Assembly (NCBI GenBank): GCA_001466705.2
Contig: LATX02000211.1
Span: forward strand, 496,001 to 560,000
Origin: Moniliophthora roreri
Lineage: Eukaryota; Basidiomycota; Agaricomycetes; Agaricales; Marasmiaceae
DNA: 64,000 nucleotides
Reading direction: 5' to 3'
Below are positions 1-10,576 of this stretch, piece by piece. The position numbers and the translations under genes are program-made. The first letter of the stretch is position 1, and each line of letters starts with the position of its first letter. The notes under the pieces were generated by a model that saw only the letters and a program-made list of their open reading frames with translations, did no database searches and was not told the origin of the DNA.

Positions 1-2
1 CT

Positions 3-2486
3 CTTCAATACCCCGACATCGAGTCTCCTATAAACGCTGGGCCAGAAACCAGCCCGGGGCTGCCGTCATCGCCAGTTGCATTTCTCAGGGATCTCTACAC
101 CCGTTTTGCATCCTCCCTCCAACCCATCGACTTGACCACTGCCCTCGAATCAATCACCAAATTCGAATATCTCGCCAATGAAGCTCTATCAGTATCCCAG
201 GCAGCGCGTATATGCGTCGAAGGGCTGATACGTGCTAACGAGGCGAGAGAAGCTACATGGAACGAGTTTAAAGCCGAGTTGGAGGGGTACCTCGAACAAC
301 AAGTCTCTTCGGCTGACGATGACATCGATATGTCCGACTCTACACAATCTGCGACGGATGATGAGGATCGTCTCCAAGCGGAAGAAAATATCCAACTACA
401 ACAGCTAAAAGAAACAGAGGAGTCGGCGAGGCAGGACAGGGCACTGGGTGAGGAGAAGATTTTTGAGGCTAGGCAGGGAAGAGAAAGGGTTAGACGTGAA
501 AAGAAGGAAGAGGCGGAGAGGAAGCGGAAGGATGCAGAGGAACAACGCCAACTAGCCAAAGAACAAGAGCGATTACGCAAGGAAGAGCGTGCTGCCCAAG
601 TCGAGGAGCAGTGCAAAGCCGCAGAACGTTCCGCTAAAGAGGAACAACGTAGACGAGCAGCCGCTGAGGCACAACGTGCTCTTGAGGCCAAACGAGAGCA
701 ACAGCAGATCACGATCAATGAAGGACATAGAAGGGGATTGGATATTCAATCCAAACAGGTTCAAGACTCGGAGACTTTGCGCTCTTCCCCAGCCGCAGAA
801 TCCGGTCTTGTGCGTATTAGAGCCTTGACCTCTATATCCAACGGCGAGAGACTGTCTTCGCCTCGCCCGCCAGATCCAGATTCTTCCATGTTGATATCGG
901 AATCGCCCTGTATTTCTGAAAGGGCATCTAGGATCCAGAAGCCTGAGATCCCAGCCCGTTCTTCGTCGGGAGAGCGCGAACCCATCCATTTTTCGATTAC
1001 GACTATCAAAACCTCCGCATCAAAGACTCTATCTCTTCCTTTAGATGCAGAGTCTTTATCCCCTATCCCCATTCCCGCTACGGCTCTTCCTCTTCGCTCT
1101 GTGAACCCAGTTGCTGAACGTACTTTGTTTCCGATTTTCGCAGAACCCAACAAACAGAAGAAAGACCGAGAAGTCGAATTGGACCCGGAGGCTACACTTC
1201 CATCTTCACCACACCTACACCTTGATAATGGTGTATCGCCTACGAGCACACCTTTACGAGAGGAACGCGGCTCTTCTATCGCTGCTATGAGATCAGAAAG
1301 CTCAAGCCCGAGCCCGTTGATTTATCCAGTCAATGCCGGTACAGGTGATCTCGGACACCCTCTCGAGTTCGAGCTTGTGATTGAGGATGTTCCTGCCAGT
1401 GTTTTGGAGGGTTTGGACTTGGCGACGACCCCACCGAATACGATTGCGAATGAGAGTCTGAATCTTGCAACCGCCACCTCGACATCAACACCAATTCCTC
1501 ACGGGCAGGATCCCAATTCACAGATGTCCCAATCGCAGTCGACCGAAGATGGACCTTCTCCCGCTCCTGATGACTTGAATCACTACTCGCCACCGCATGT
1601 ATCCTTGCCGCAACCTGAAATCCAAGCCGAAAACTTGACTTCACCGAGTATGAGTACGAGCTTGAAGCCTGCCGCTACTGCTGCCGCCGTCACCGACGCG
1701 CAGCCTACTCATACTCGTACTCAAGGTGACGAGCAGGATTCAGGTTTCCAGCCCCAGTCGGTGCCTGAACACGGCCGCGACATGAAAATAGTACCGGTAT
1801 CGTCCATTGACAGTCCGTTAAGCCTACTCCAACCCCAACCCCAGAGTAGCGGCAACTCGACCTCGACACCTCACGCTCCTACTCAAAGTGACGGGCAGTT
1901 GCAGAGATCTGTTGACTTGGATCACAATTGGACTCCTGCCACCGAGCAGATTTCGATACCATATACTACTCATATTCATACTCGGAATTCGAATTTCCAA
2001 TCATCAGTGCCGTCTCAGCCCGAACACGACCAAGGCGATCCATCACCCAAACCCAAACCCCGAAACCAATCCCAAGCTCTCATTAAACCTCCTCGTTGTA
2101 TACCTGAGGTGTATGACGAGGACTTGTGTGGACTTAAACTATCTTCCCGTCTTTCGAGCCCTCCTCCTGACGAAGCTTCACCTCAACCCGGGTGTTCCGC
2201 TATGCTTTCAAGCCCGGGCACTTGGAAGAAACGTACGCGTGAGGATGATGATGAACGGAACTCGAGGCGCCATTCGCCGCCTGGTGACCGACAACGTGCT
2301 CGTAAGCCATGTTCCAAATATGAGCGGCGTAGGGATAGGGGTCGGACGGTACCTCAATCTCAGCAACAGTGGTTTCCAGAATCAAGGAGTCAGATTCATG
2401 ACGACACCAGTGCATATCACCGTAATCGTGACCCGAGAGGTGGTAAAGAGGTACAGCAGCTTGGAGATCATGTCATTGAATGGTAG
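3..2486 (+). CDS. Glu/Arg-rich coiled-coil protein, 5' end outside window
   Basis: The frame is open from base 3, so the start lies left of the window; 827 residues are visible. The first residues (LQYP) align with the LQYP found about 130 residues into the paralogue at 7,043-10,576, so roughly that much is missing. Order: a short helical stretch (FLRDLYTRF onward), an acidic patch (DDDIDMSDS), a highly charged E/R/K/Q segment at visible residues about 118-240 that should form a long coiled coil, then a Ser/Pro/Gln-rich, probably disordered tail ending in an Arg-rich stretch. No catalytic domain is seen. It is one of three paralogues in the window, the others being on the minus strand. Function unknown; the composition suggests a scaffold or nucleic-acid-associated protein, which is inference. 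The frame and the paralogy are clear. Confidence 0.8.
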   Translation, partial: LQYPDIESPINAGPETSPGLPSSPVAFLRDLYTRFASSLQPIDLTTALESITKFEYLANEALSVSQAARICVEGLIRANEAREATWNEFKAELEGYLEQQVSSADDDIDMSDSTQSATDDEDRLQAEENIQLQQLKETEESARQDRALGEEKIFEARQGRERVRREKKEEAERKRKDAEEQRQLAKEQERLRKEERAAQVEEQCKAAERSAKEEQRRRAAAEAQRALEAKREQQQITINEGHRRGLDIQSKQVQDSETLRSSPAAESGLVRIRALTSISNGERLSSPRPPDPDSSMLISESPCISERASRIQKPEIPARSSSGEREPIHFSITTIKTSASKTLSLPLDAESLSPIPIPATALPLRSVNPVAERTLFPIFAEPNKQKKDREVELDPEATLPSSPHLHLDNGVSPTSTPLREERGSSIAAMRSESSSPSPLIYPVNAGTGDLGHPLEFELVIEDVPASVLEGLDLATTPPNTIANESLNLATATSTSTPIPHGQDPNSQMSQSQSTEDGPSPAPDDLNHYSPPHVSLPQPEIQAENLTSPSMSTSLKPAATAAAVTDAQPTHTRTQGDEQDSGFQPQSVPEHGRDMKIVPVSSIDSPLSLLQPQPQSSGNSTSTPHAPTQSDGQLQRSVDLDHNWTPATEQISIPYTTHIHTRNSNFQSSVPSQPEHDQGDPSPKPKPRNQSQALIKPPRCIPEVYDEDLCGLKLSSRLSSPPPDEASPQPGCSAMLSSPGTWKKRTREDDDERNSRRHSPPGDRQRARKPCSKYERRRDRGRTVPQSQQQWFPESRSQIHDDTSAYHRNRDPRGGKEVQQLGDHVIEW

Positions 2487-3576
2487 GTGGTTGTAACTAA
2501 GCTTGAAAAGGCTGCTTTTTTCCCCCTCTTGATACCTTGTAATATGTTTCGTATCTATTTATTTATCTTGTTTGAAGTTGCCTGTTGATGAAAACCTCGG
2601 GTGCACTATGCTTTAGAGTCGCTAGTATCGCCGACATCAGGGCGTCGTCACGCCCCCAGCCTCGCAGGTGCTCGTGATAATTACTGGGTTTGAAGTTACG
2701 GGCACGTAACGAATACAAAAGGGAGATGCGCACTCGTTTACATATGATAGATTCACTGCTCAGATCAGAAGAGACGCCGTGCGAAAGATTTCAAATTTGT
2801 AGTCCTGTTGTCCATCAGCTTGCATCATCTGCTACCCAACAAAATTCCTTGCCTTCTGTTCTCTGGATCTTTGTATGTGGTCTCCAAAGCGATCACTTCA
2901 AAACTAAGTTACCATGGATCAGTCCTCCACGATGCAGGATGTCTTTCCCAATGGTCTGAGTCAAAATGAGCTCTTCTGGAGGGACCATCGGCCATGACTA
3001 GAGAAGCATGGGTACATACTTCAACCTCGATATCATTTTTGATGGACTCCTTTTTGGATCAGCTCCAACAATTACTGGCTTGAATCTGAAGATGGTCAGA
3101 CTTCAGTGGTGAGCCTCGTTCACCTCCGAGTTGTGTGATATAGCTGACGACGGATAAGAGGATGGATGCTCGCCGGATTTCAGATGGTGCTTTGGTTTTC
3201 CTCAAGAAAGCCGACCCGAGTAGAACCTCAAATCAAGAGTTAAAAATGGGTCTTATTTTTCCAGTAAACCATTCGCGTCAGACCCCCAAAACCACTACGT
3301 TCCGAAACACGAAACACCAACACCGACAAAAATAGTCCATTCATGCGATGGCGCCGTTCGAGGCCATCGGAATTTTGCATTGGTGTCAACACCTGTATTA
3401 CATGACAGCTCGTGTACCAGCAATACCCACTCCGAAGTAGAGAAATTATATCACTTTCGCATTCGAATACAGACATTGGCAGCCCTGGGACGAGTCAACA
3501 TGTCAAAGATCAATATCATATCCAAACTGGGATGAGGAGATTTTGGTTCGCTACGTCTCTTCTTTTCCTTACCATC
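2487..3576. other. intergenic, no gene seen
   Basis: Between the coiled-coil gene and the cyclophilin ATG only short unrelated frames occur. The last part should hold the cyclophilin promoter and 5' UTR. No clear TATA box was identified. Confidence 0.5.
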
Positions 3577-4838
3577 ATGTTCCGTCGTATTTCTTCTGTT
3601 TTCCTCATCGTTACCCTCGCCGCATTCTTCGTAGCCCAACCTGCCGAGGCAGCAGAAGGTCCCAAAATTACCAACACGATCTTTTTTGACATTAAGCAAG
3701 GAGACAAGGATCTCGGAAGAAGTATGTACGTGGCACTTTCTCCATCCGAAATCATCCCTGATTTCGACGAATTGCAGTTACTTTGGGACTTTTTGGAGAA
3801 GTAGGCGTCTTTTACTAGTCCAGGCATTCGAGTTCGACTTCATGTTTCGTAGACGGTCCCAAAAACTGCTGAAAACTTTCGCGCTCTCGCTACTGGCAAG
3901 AAGAGGGATGGGACGGAGCTAAGCTTTGGATATAAAGGCTCCAGGTTCCACCGTATCATCAAGGACTTTATGTGAGTAGTACTTCAAGCTTGCCATAAGA
4001 CTGTCCTCCTAACGTGCTCTTAGGATCCAAGGTGGCGATTTTAGTGAGTATACTGAACCCTTCTGCGCATGATGAGAGTTATTGACGCTTCTCTAGCCAG
4101 GGGCGACGGAACTGGTGGAAAGGTATAAAAATTTTTTGGTTTTGGCTCCGGAGATCTTGCCACTTACACCGTTGAATACAGTCCATCTACGAAAACCGCT
4201 GGTTCGCAGACGAGAATTTGTACGTTTCGATGCTTTTGACAGCTTGCGTACGTTGACTCATTGAAAGCTTTTAATAGCGAACTCCGCCACACTGGTCCCG
4301 GTATCTTGTCTATGGCTAATGCTGGAAAGGATTCCAATGGTAAGGCCACTGTCATTATGAGAACAGAGTTGCGCGTTGACGAATGATTTCTAGGTTCACA
4401 ATTCGTAAGTCAAGCAATATGAAGCCGCGTTGACCCGTAACTGAAGTATCCATTTTGTCAGTTCATCACCACCGTTGTCACTGAATGGTTGGATGGTAAA
4501 CACGTATGTGAACATGTTTTGTTTGATAAATAGTGACTGATCGCCCGTTTACTCAAGGTTGTCTTTGGCAAAGTTCTTGATGGCATGGGCGTTGTCACTG
4601 CAATTGGTGAGAATCCTATCCAACTTCGAGCAATGTTATGTCTTACATTCATACAGAAAATGTGAAGAATGGCCCATACGATCGACCTGTAGAGGATGTT
4701 ATTATCTTCGATTGTGGAGAGGTAGGTTACTACGCGATTCTCAGGGAGGAATAACAACACTCACAACCTTTGTAGCTAGAAGTCGAATTGGAGACGGACG
4801 CTGATGGCAACCAGGTACCTCTTCGCACTGGGCTCTAA
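3577..4838 (+). CDS. cypB: secretory-pathway peptidyl-prolyl cis-trans isomerase (cyclophilin B type)
   Basis: Twelve exons: 3577-3721, 3778-3800, 3853-3971, 4024-4043, 4097-4122, 4182-4219, 4278-4339, 4394-4404, 4462-4503, 4558-4606, 4657-4721, 4776-4838; 663 nt, 220 residues. An N-terminal hydrophobic signal ([10 protein letters not shown], ending near AEAA) is followed by the complete cyclophilin fold. The hallmark stretches are present: [16 protein letters not shown] with the catalytic Arg, SQFFITT, and WLDGKHVVFGKV with the Trp that contacts cyclosporin. The family catalyses proline isomerisation during folding. The C-terminus ends VPLRTGL without an HDEL/KDEL signal, so it may be secreted or held in the ER by other means. 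An in-frame Met at 3532 is an alternative start; 3577 gives the better signal peptide. All introns are GT-AG and 51-60 nt. One exon is only 11 nt. Confidence 0.95.
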
Positions 4839-5650
4839 TCAGCCTTTTGCCGTGAAGTACAAACGTCGCGCAAATCGATTTGGTCTGCTTGTACATAAAT
4901 GGTCTGCTAAATTCAAGTACATGAATCGTAGTATAACTGCAGGTCGGGTTACAGAATGCTGGCAACCCATTTCTGACGATTCTTCGTTGAAGGATGATTA
5001 ACTTTCCTGGGGAGCTTAACCCGTTCCGTCTGGATCTAAATGCAGAACTTCAACTTGTCGTTGGCTATGTCGAGCACAAGATCAAGGTTGTTGACTCCGC
5101 AAAGGCAATATCATATTAATAAGCGCCCACTCACCTTTGCTTCATACACCGACCAGCGACGAGCCCGCACGACACAAGCAACAGTCGGAAGGACCAGTTT
5201 GAACTGCTCCAAACTCTGTCAACGAATATGACTGATAGGGTAAAAAATACCACAGGTACGTCCTTCGACGCACTTTCTTGACGTGGCTCAATGGGTTCTC
5301 CCTCATCCACATAGGTACAACGATTGACCTGACGCATGAAGCTCTATACGTTCACCAGCTTCTTTGCAATGACACAGCGTGTTCCGTTATTCACCTTTTC
5401 TCGCAGTTTCAGGCTATCAGGTTCATTGGCAGCCGGCAACTTTTGACGCCTGGAAACGACTACACGATACCACTCAATCTCTGGCATTCTTTACCATCAC
5501 GACAGCCGTATAACCCAAAACGGCCGCCTTCTGTGTTCGTTGTTGTATCAACACTTTGCACATCGAGCTCTCCGAGTTTCAACGTATATCTGGGCAAAGT
5601 GACCATGGGGAGAAGGAATTGGCGCATATCAGATTCGTCTAAGATCGCCT
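4839..5650. other. intergenic or eroded sequence, no supportable gene
   Basis: Short coding-like pieces occur, such as the plus-strand stretch ELNPFRLDLNAELQLVVGYV just after 5,000, but no frame continues across plausible splice sites and no family is recognised. Confidence 0.4.
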
Positions 5651-5689
5651 AGACCTGTCAGTCGTGCTACTATCCATCGTGACTGGGCG

Positions 5690-6490
5690 CACACCTTGTT
5701 TCCGTTTCTCAACCTCCGTATACAGAATGCTGAACATCACCAAGAGAACATCCACTGCTCTCAGCAGCTCGAGCAGCTACGGGCTCACCAAGTATCTGGA
5801 CTCCAAACTCAAGGTTTCGAGTAGTGATCGTCAAGGATATCATGGTATGATTTTTGCTGGTGTCGTGATAAGTCCAGCTATCCGCCCGTGATAGTAAAGT
5901 CCGATGCTCCTGCAAACGTTGTCGGGCCATGTCTATTCGATGGATCGCTGGCGTGCTGTGAAGAAACGATATGTAAGGGGCAAGAAAGGTAGACCGGGAC
6001 TTGCTCACTTCAAACGCACCATCGGGTCGAAAGCGTATTTCTGAGTTGCCGTCGGTGGGCTAGAAGCAAAGATGTGTTCAGAGTAACGAATCGTTGAAAG
6101 GAGTTGCTCATTCCCGAGGTATCTGCAGATCCAATACGTTTCCGAATCGAGATGATTATCTTCAAGGTGCTGGCGTGAAGATAAGGCAGATAACGAAGCG
6201 AATTGTCAAAATTTGCGTACTTGGGAGGCGAAATTAGCTCACTGTTACTATTGCAATTGGGAGCGCCTAACGGCAGACAAGTGGTTATATTGCTGAGAGG
6301 TTGGACATGGCTTGGGTACCTCGAAATCGAGTTGGGACACCTGTCCAGATACAATGATCAAACGACGTATAACTTGAGAAAGCGGCAGCGTACTGACCTC
6401 GGTTGCTGTAGGGGCTGTAGGTGACTGGATCCACTTTGCAATCCCCAGATTCTCCGACTCTTGCGTACAACTAGTCAAACATTTCGGCAT
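5690..6490 (-). pseudogene. GDQ-family fragment with micro-exon linker
   Basis: Read on the minus strand, this carries short exons homologous to the linker of the gene at 59,340-62,096. The exon with HLEDNHLDSET matches LSNGNQLDSET there; the next, PTDGNSEIRFRPDGAFE, sits where HTDSPNEDQF lies; then HASDPSNRHGPTTF runs into FTITGG, the start of the GDQ-type motif. Intron phase is 0 throughout, as in that gene. Two defects are visible. The donor after the first of these exons reads ATGAGC instead of GTAAGT, and the codon after ITGG is TAG. The upstream core domain and the C-terminal tail were not found. Most likely a decayed copy, though alternative splicing around the TAG cannot be excluded. 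The DNA is CpG-rich, so this decay is not the CpG type seen after 31 kb. Confidence 0.6.
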
Positions 6491-7042
6491 GTAGGATGAG
6501 ATCAGAATGGACTGTATACATACGTTTCCCCTAGAAGTATAACGCCCCAGTTCCGTCGTTGGTCTTCAGGTTGAGGTCGACGTCAAAGAATTTGAAAGCA
6601 GGATTCAAGTTGTATATAGTGGATGAACTAGATGATCAGCTGCGAATACTGGCAAGAACACTAAGCTCATTGACCCATGTGACAACCCCTGGGGGTTTTG
6701 TTGCTCACACTCCAATGCCTTGCTTTTGTGACTTACCCATTGACTGATGACGAAGGATCTCACAGAGAGCCCATACCTATGTCATTCAGAGATGAAGGCG
6801 TATCACAGGTTTGGATATGCGGAGTATGAGGACGACACGGTAGGACACGGTTATATCAGCACGATTAACAAAAGGTATAATTTAGGCTGGCCAAGAAGTT
6901 GGATAATGTATATTGCACGCGACATTACCATTCCAAAGTACGACAAAAAGTACCGGGTATCAAGAAATCTGAAAATCTAGCGTTGCAACACATGAATAAC
7001 AAGACGAAAGCAATCTAAAGGCTGGTACGCACCTACACTCAC
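6491..7042. other. intergenic, nothing recognised
   Basis: Only short unrelated frames on both strands. The right part should contain the 3' UTR of the minus-strand coiled-coil gene. Confidence 0.4.
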
Positions 7043-10000
7043 TCACTGGAGCCGATCAGCCAAATTCATCGACGGTCGAGGTAACGGTTCAGGTTGAAGT
7101 TCTATTCGCTGTGCCAGTGCCAAACTCTGGTTCTGGTTTTGCCGATTATTTGCTCCACCGCCAGTGGCGCCGCCGCCACGACCCCTGCCCCTCTTATTGT
7201 TGCTATAATCGCGATTGTGGTTGTTATTCCTCTTCGGCTGCGGTTGCATTGGTGTCGACGTTGTTTCCGTAGCCTCATTGGTTAGCCGTTTGAGAAGAAC
7301 CGGAGACGAGGAGGAAGGCGGTTTGGATTTGGGCTTTGCGGGCGGTGTCAGTGCAGGTACTGGTGGCGGTTTCGATCCTGATCCCGACCCCGGGCCAGAA
7401 CCGTTGCGGGAGGTTTGTCGTGTGTGTTGAATCTGATTGTTGTTACTAGGCCAGCTGCTGTTATTGAAACGAGACTCTGACTGATGTGGGTACGATTGAA
7501 AATGAGCCTGTGTGTAAGGGTACGAGTACGGTGCTTGTTGGGGATGTGTATATGATGAAGTCGATATCGAAGAGTGATCATGATCATAATCATAATCATA
7601 ACGAGGAGGACTCTGCCTACTCAACCTCGACTCTAGAGGTCGAGGTGGTGTACGCGCTCTATCCCGCGAAGATGAGTCGGGACGGTAATTGGGAATGTAA
7701 ACATCATGAGACCGGTACTGCGTCCTCTCGCGATCAGCAGGTGCCCAAACACGTCTCCGAGTCGCAGCCCGGTCCTCGTAATCTTCATAACTATGATCAT
7801 CATCGTGATCTCGCACGCGTTTTCTGCCAAAGCTAGAACCAGGAGGACTACGAGGTGGAGTAGTGGATTCGTGATACATCGGAGGTGCACGACGATCACA
7901 AGGTGGCGAAAGACCTCGCCTTGGAGGAGGTGAAGGCGAATAATGATCAACCTCGACAACACCGCGTTGACGTGAAGGACCAGGTGCAGAAACGGGCTCA
8001 TCAATGAATGGAACAGATGCGGGTGCAATGTCGTGTTGGACATTCCGCCATCCACCATCACCTTGGCCTTGGCTTTGTACTTCAAGCTGAGGCTGATCGC
8101 GATGAGCTGGTGGTGCCTGCGCCGCTTGAGAATTAGGAAGCTGCGCAACGGTGACTATAGGCTGCTGATTCGGTGTGAGAGACGACGAACGCCGATTACC
8201 CCTGCCCAAAGTATCCGAGGCATTTAGACCGTTAACAGGTTGCGGCTGGTTCGGTGTTGGTGCTGGTGTTAGCGTCAGGATCCTGGTACCGTCCTCTTCT
8301 TTTACCTCCTGCTTAACCTCTACTCGCGTCTCCCGGACCGATCCCTTCCCAGTGACATGCCTAACATTCATCATCAACACAGGACTATGCAACTCTTCTT
8401 TCATCTCCAAATCCAGGGGTAGATTGCCCGTATTGATTGGATTAACGCTATGGATTAGGGGACTTTCAGAGCTGCAAGTAGGGGTAGGCGAGGCTCTTTG
8501 CATGTGTGGGAGTGGCGACGGGACTGGGATATTTGTATCGATCCCAATATCTGGACGCTTAGGCAAACATGCTATCGCTGGCGGGGGTCTCAGTCCGAGA
8601 GAAATAGCTCGTGTTGTTTCATGACTTGGGGCCGGACCCAAAAGAACCTCGCCTGATACGGCTTTCTGTTCCTTCCTCTTCTTCTCCGCTAATATAGGAA
8701 GCAAAGTCTGCTTCGCCACAGGATTCGTTGTCTGTAGCTGTGGCTTGGATGGCGCCGGTTTTGTCTTTGTCCTGGAAGGTGTCGGTGCTGGGGGGAGAGA
8801 TGGACTCCTTGACACAGAGGTCGTGATTGCTGCGATGGGAGGATGAGCAGGCTCGAGCTCGGGTTGCTCTCTAGTGTTGACGTGATGCCCCGACTCCCTG
8901 CGCTGCTTGAGAGCTTCTCGTAGTTTACGTTCCTCTTCGACCTGCCTCTCACGTTGTTTACGCTGTTCCTCGTCAGCGGCTGCTGCCTGCCTGCGTCTTT
9001 CCTCCTCAGCCTCCTGTTGCTTGATTTCACGGGCGCGCTGTTCTTCAGCCTGCCTACGTCGCTCATCTTCGTCTTCAGCGGCTTTTCGACGCTTTTCCTG
9101 CTCCTCAGCTGCCTGTCTACGTCGCTCTTCTTCAGCACGACGTTCCTCTTCTGCAGCTTTACGGTGCTTCTCCTGCTCTGCCCGTTGACGTTCTTCCTCT
9201 TCCTTATGGAGCCTTGCTCTCTCCTGTTCCTCGGCAAAATTGCGTTGCCTTTCTCGTTCCTCTCGTTCTCTTTGCAGCCTCTCACGTTCTTCTCTTTCTC
9301 GCCTTTCGCGTTCCTCTTTCTCCTTCCTTTCACGTTCTTCCTTCTCTCGCCTTTCACGTTCCTGCTTCTCACGTTCCTCTACCAGCCGCCGTTCCTCGGC
9401 GAGCTTACGCTCCGACTCTAATCTGAGACGTTCGCGTTCCTGTTTTTCCCGTTCCTCGGCTTCCTTCCTCAGCCTCTCGCGTTCCTTAACTCTCCTTTCC
9501 TCAGCTTCCTTCTCCTTTTCACGCCTCAAGCGCTCTCTCTCCAGCCTAGCCTCAATGATATTTTGTTCCGTTGCCACCCTCTCCTGCCTAGCTAGCTCTT
9601 CTTGTTCCTTCAGCTGTCGGAGACGAGACTCTTCTTCTGCCTGCAGACGATTTTCATCATCCGTCGTCGGAGAGTTGGTCATATTAGTGTCCCCATCAGC
9701 TGAAGAAGACCGTTTCTCTTGTTCGAGGGCAACAATGTACCCTTCCAACTCGGCCAACTGGGACTTGAACGCCTCAAGGATCTCGCACAGCGCAGCCTCT
9801 CTGGTCCTGACAGCACTGATGACCTGTTCGACGCGTACTTGCGCATCACGCGCTGCGGAACAGGCTTCTTGGGCTGCATGAAAGGCTTTTTGGGATGCGG
9901 CTAAGGAAGTTTGGGAGAGAGATTGTGCTTGGGATGCTGAGTTTAATACGGCGGTGAAGTCATCGACATCGTTGCGGGGTTGGAAGGTCGATAGGGACGA

Positions 10001-10576
10001 AATAAGCCGTGTGTGAAGTTCTCTGAGCGACGCTAGCGAGGGAGGTGTAGACGATGATTCTGGTTCTGGAGCAGATGATGGTGAAGTTGGTGCGGGTAAA
10101 GGTGATATTCGGCTGGTATTCAAAGCCTCCATCTTTATGATGGGCACAGGCTTGACAGGGGAAACTGAACGTGTTTCGGGATATTGAAGAGAATAAGGTG
10201 ATGAAGGGTGCTCTGGCGAATCCGATCTGAGATGTCGGGCATCGGGAATGGTTACCGGTATAGCGGCGCCAGTAGGTTTCTCCGCCAAAGGAACAGGGGC
10301 GCCATGAGCCCCGCTAAAAGCACTTCCGATCGGTGCAGTCGTATTTACGGCATCCACGTTCAAGCCATCAGGCTGAGATAGCGCCTGGAGGAGCGTAGGT
10401 CGTGAAAGGGGTATCTGAGGCTCCTCGGTTGGGGAAGAATGATCCTGGTTGTATCCATCGTTTTGGTCTTCATAATCCATTTCCATCTGGTATTCTGCAT
10501 TGCCAGATAGTCGTTTAAGCAGATCTGGCTCCTTTCCGATGATATTGAATGAGAAATTTGCAAGGCTCGTGGCCAT
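7043..10576 (-). CDS. Glu/Arg-rich coiled-coil protein, 1177 residues
   Basis: One uninterrupted frame of 1177 residues with ATG at 10,576. The N-terminus MATSLANFSFNIIGKEPDL matches MAMSLANFSSSVTGKEPDL of the paralogue at 27,379-29,895, which supports the start. A Ser/Pro-rich region is followed by a helical block near residues 180-290 (Ala-rich, LEGYIVALEQE), then an almost unbroken E/R/K/Q segment at about 300-562 predicted to be a very long coiled coil, then a Pro/Ser/Gln-rich tail with RS/RD and Gly-rich clusters (GRGRGGG) that suggest RNA or nucleic-acid contact. A plausible 54-nt 5' UTR intron (GTGCGT...CAG) lies at 10,585-10,638 just upstream of the ATG. No enzymatic domain is seen and the function is unknown. 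Large frames on the opposite strand are compositional shadows of the GAG/CGT-rich repeat. Confidence 0.88.
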   Translation of the reverse strand: MATSLANFSFNIIGKEPDLLKRLSGNAEYQMEMDYEDQNDGYNQDHSSPTEEPQIPLSRPTLLQALSQPDGLNVDAVNTTAPIGSAFSGAHGAPVPLAEKPTGAAIPVTIPDARHLRSDSPEHPSSPYSLQYPETRSVSPVKPVPIIKMEALNTSRISPLPAPTSPSSAPEPESSSTPPSLASLRELHTRLISSLSTFQPRNDVDDFTAVLNSASQAQSLSQTSLAASQKAFHAAQEACSAARDAQVRVEQVISAVRTREAALCEILEAFKSQLAELEGYIVALEQEKRSSSADGDTNMTNSPTTDDENRLQAEEESRLRQLKEQEELARQERVATEQNIIEARLERERLRREKEKEAEERRVKERERLRKEAEEREKQERERLRLESERKLAEERRLVEEREKQERERREKEERERKEKEERERREREERERLQREREERERQRNFAEEQERARLHKEEEERQRAEQEKHRKAAEEERRAEEERRRQAAEEQEKRRKAAEDEDERRRQAEEQRAREIKQQEAEEERRRQAAAADEEQRKQRERQVEEERKLREALKQRRESGHHVNTREQPELEPAHPPIAAITTSVSRSPSLPPAPTPSRTKTKPAPSKPQLQTTNPVAKQTLLPILAEKKRKEQKAVSGEVLLGPAPSHETTRAISLGLRPPPAIACLPKRPDIGIDTNIPVPSPLPHMQRASPTPTCSSESPLIHSVNPINTGNLPLDLEMKEELHSPVLMMNVRHVTGKGSVRETRVEVKQEVKEEDGTRILTLTPAPTPNQPQPVNGLNASDTLGRGNRRSSSLTPNQQPIVTVAQLPNSQAAQAPPAHRDQPQLEVQSQGQGDGGWRNVQHDIAPASVPFIDEPVSAPGPSRQRGVVEVDHYSPSPPPRRGLSPPCDRRAPPMYHESTTPPRSPPGSSFGRKRVRDHDDDHSYEDYEDRAATRRRVWAPADRERTQYRSHDVYIPNYRPDSSSRDRARTPPRPLESRLSRQSPPRYDYDYDHDHSSISTSSYTHPQQAPYSYPYTQAHFQSYPHQSESRFNNSSWPSNNNQIQHTRQTSRNGSGPGSGSGSKPPPVPALTPPAKPKSKPPSSSSPVLLKRLTNEATETTSTPMQPQPKRNNNHNRDYSNNKRGRGRGGGATGGGANNRQNQNQSLALAQRIELQPEPLPRPSMNLADRLQ

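Noticed and set aside
8907..9881. Large plus-strand frames opposite the coiled-coil gene, rich in Ser, Arg and Leu
   Set aside because: They are antisense shadows of the GAG/CGT-rich repeats. The same kind of shadow occurs opposite the paralogues at 95-718 and 28,615-29,238.
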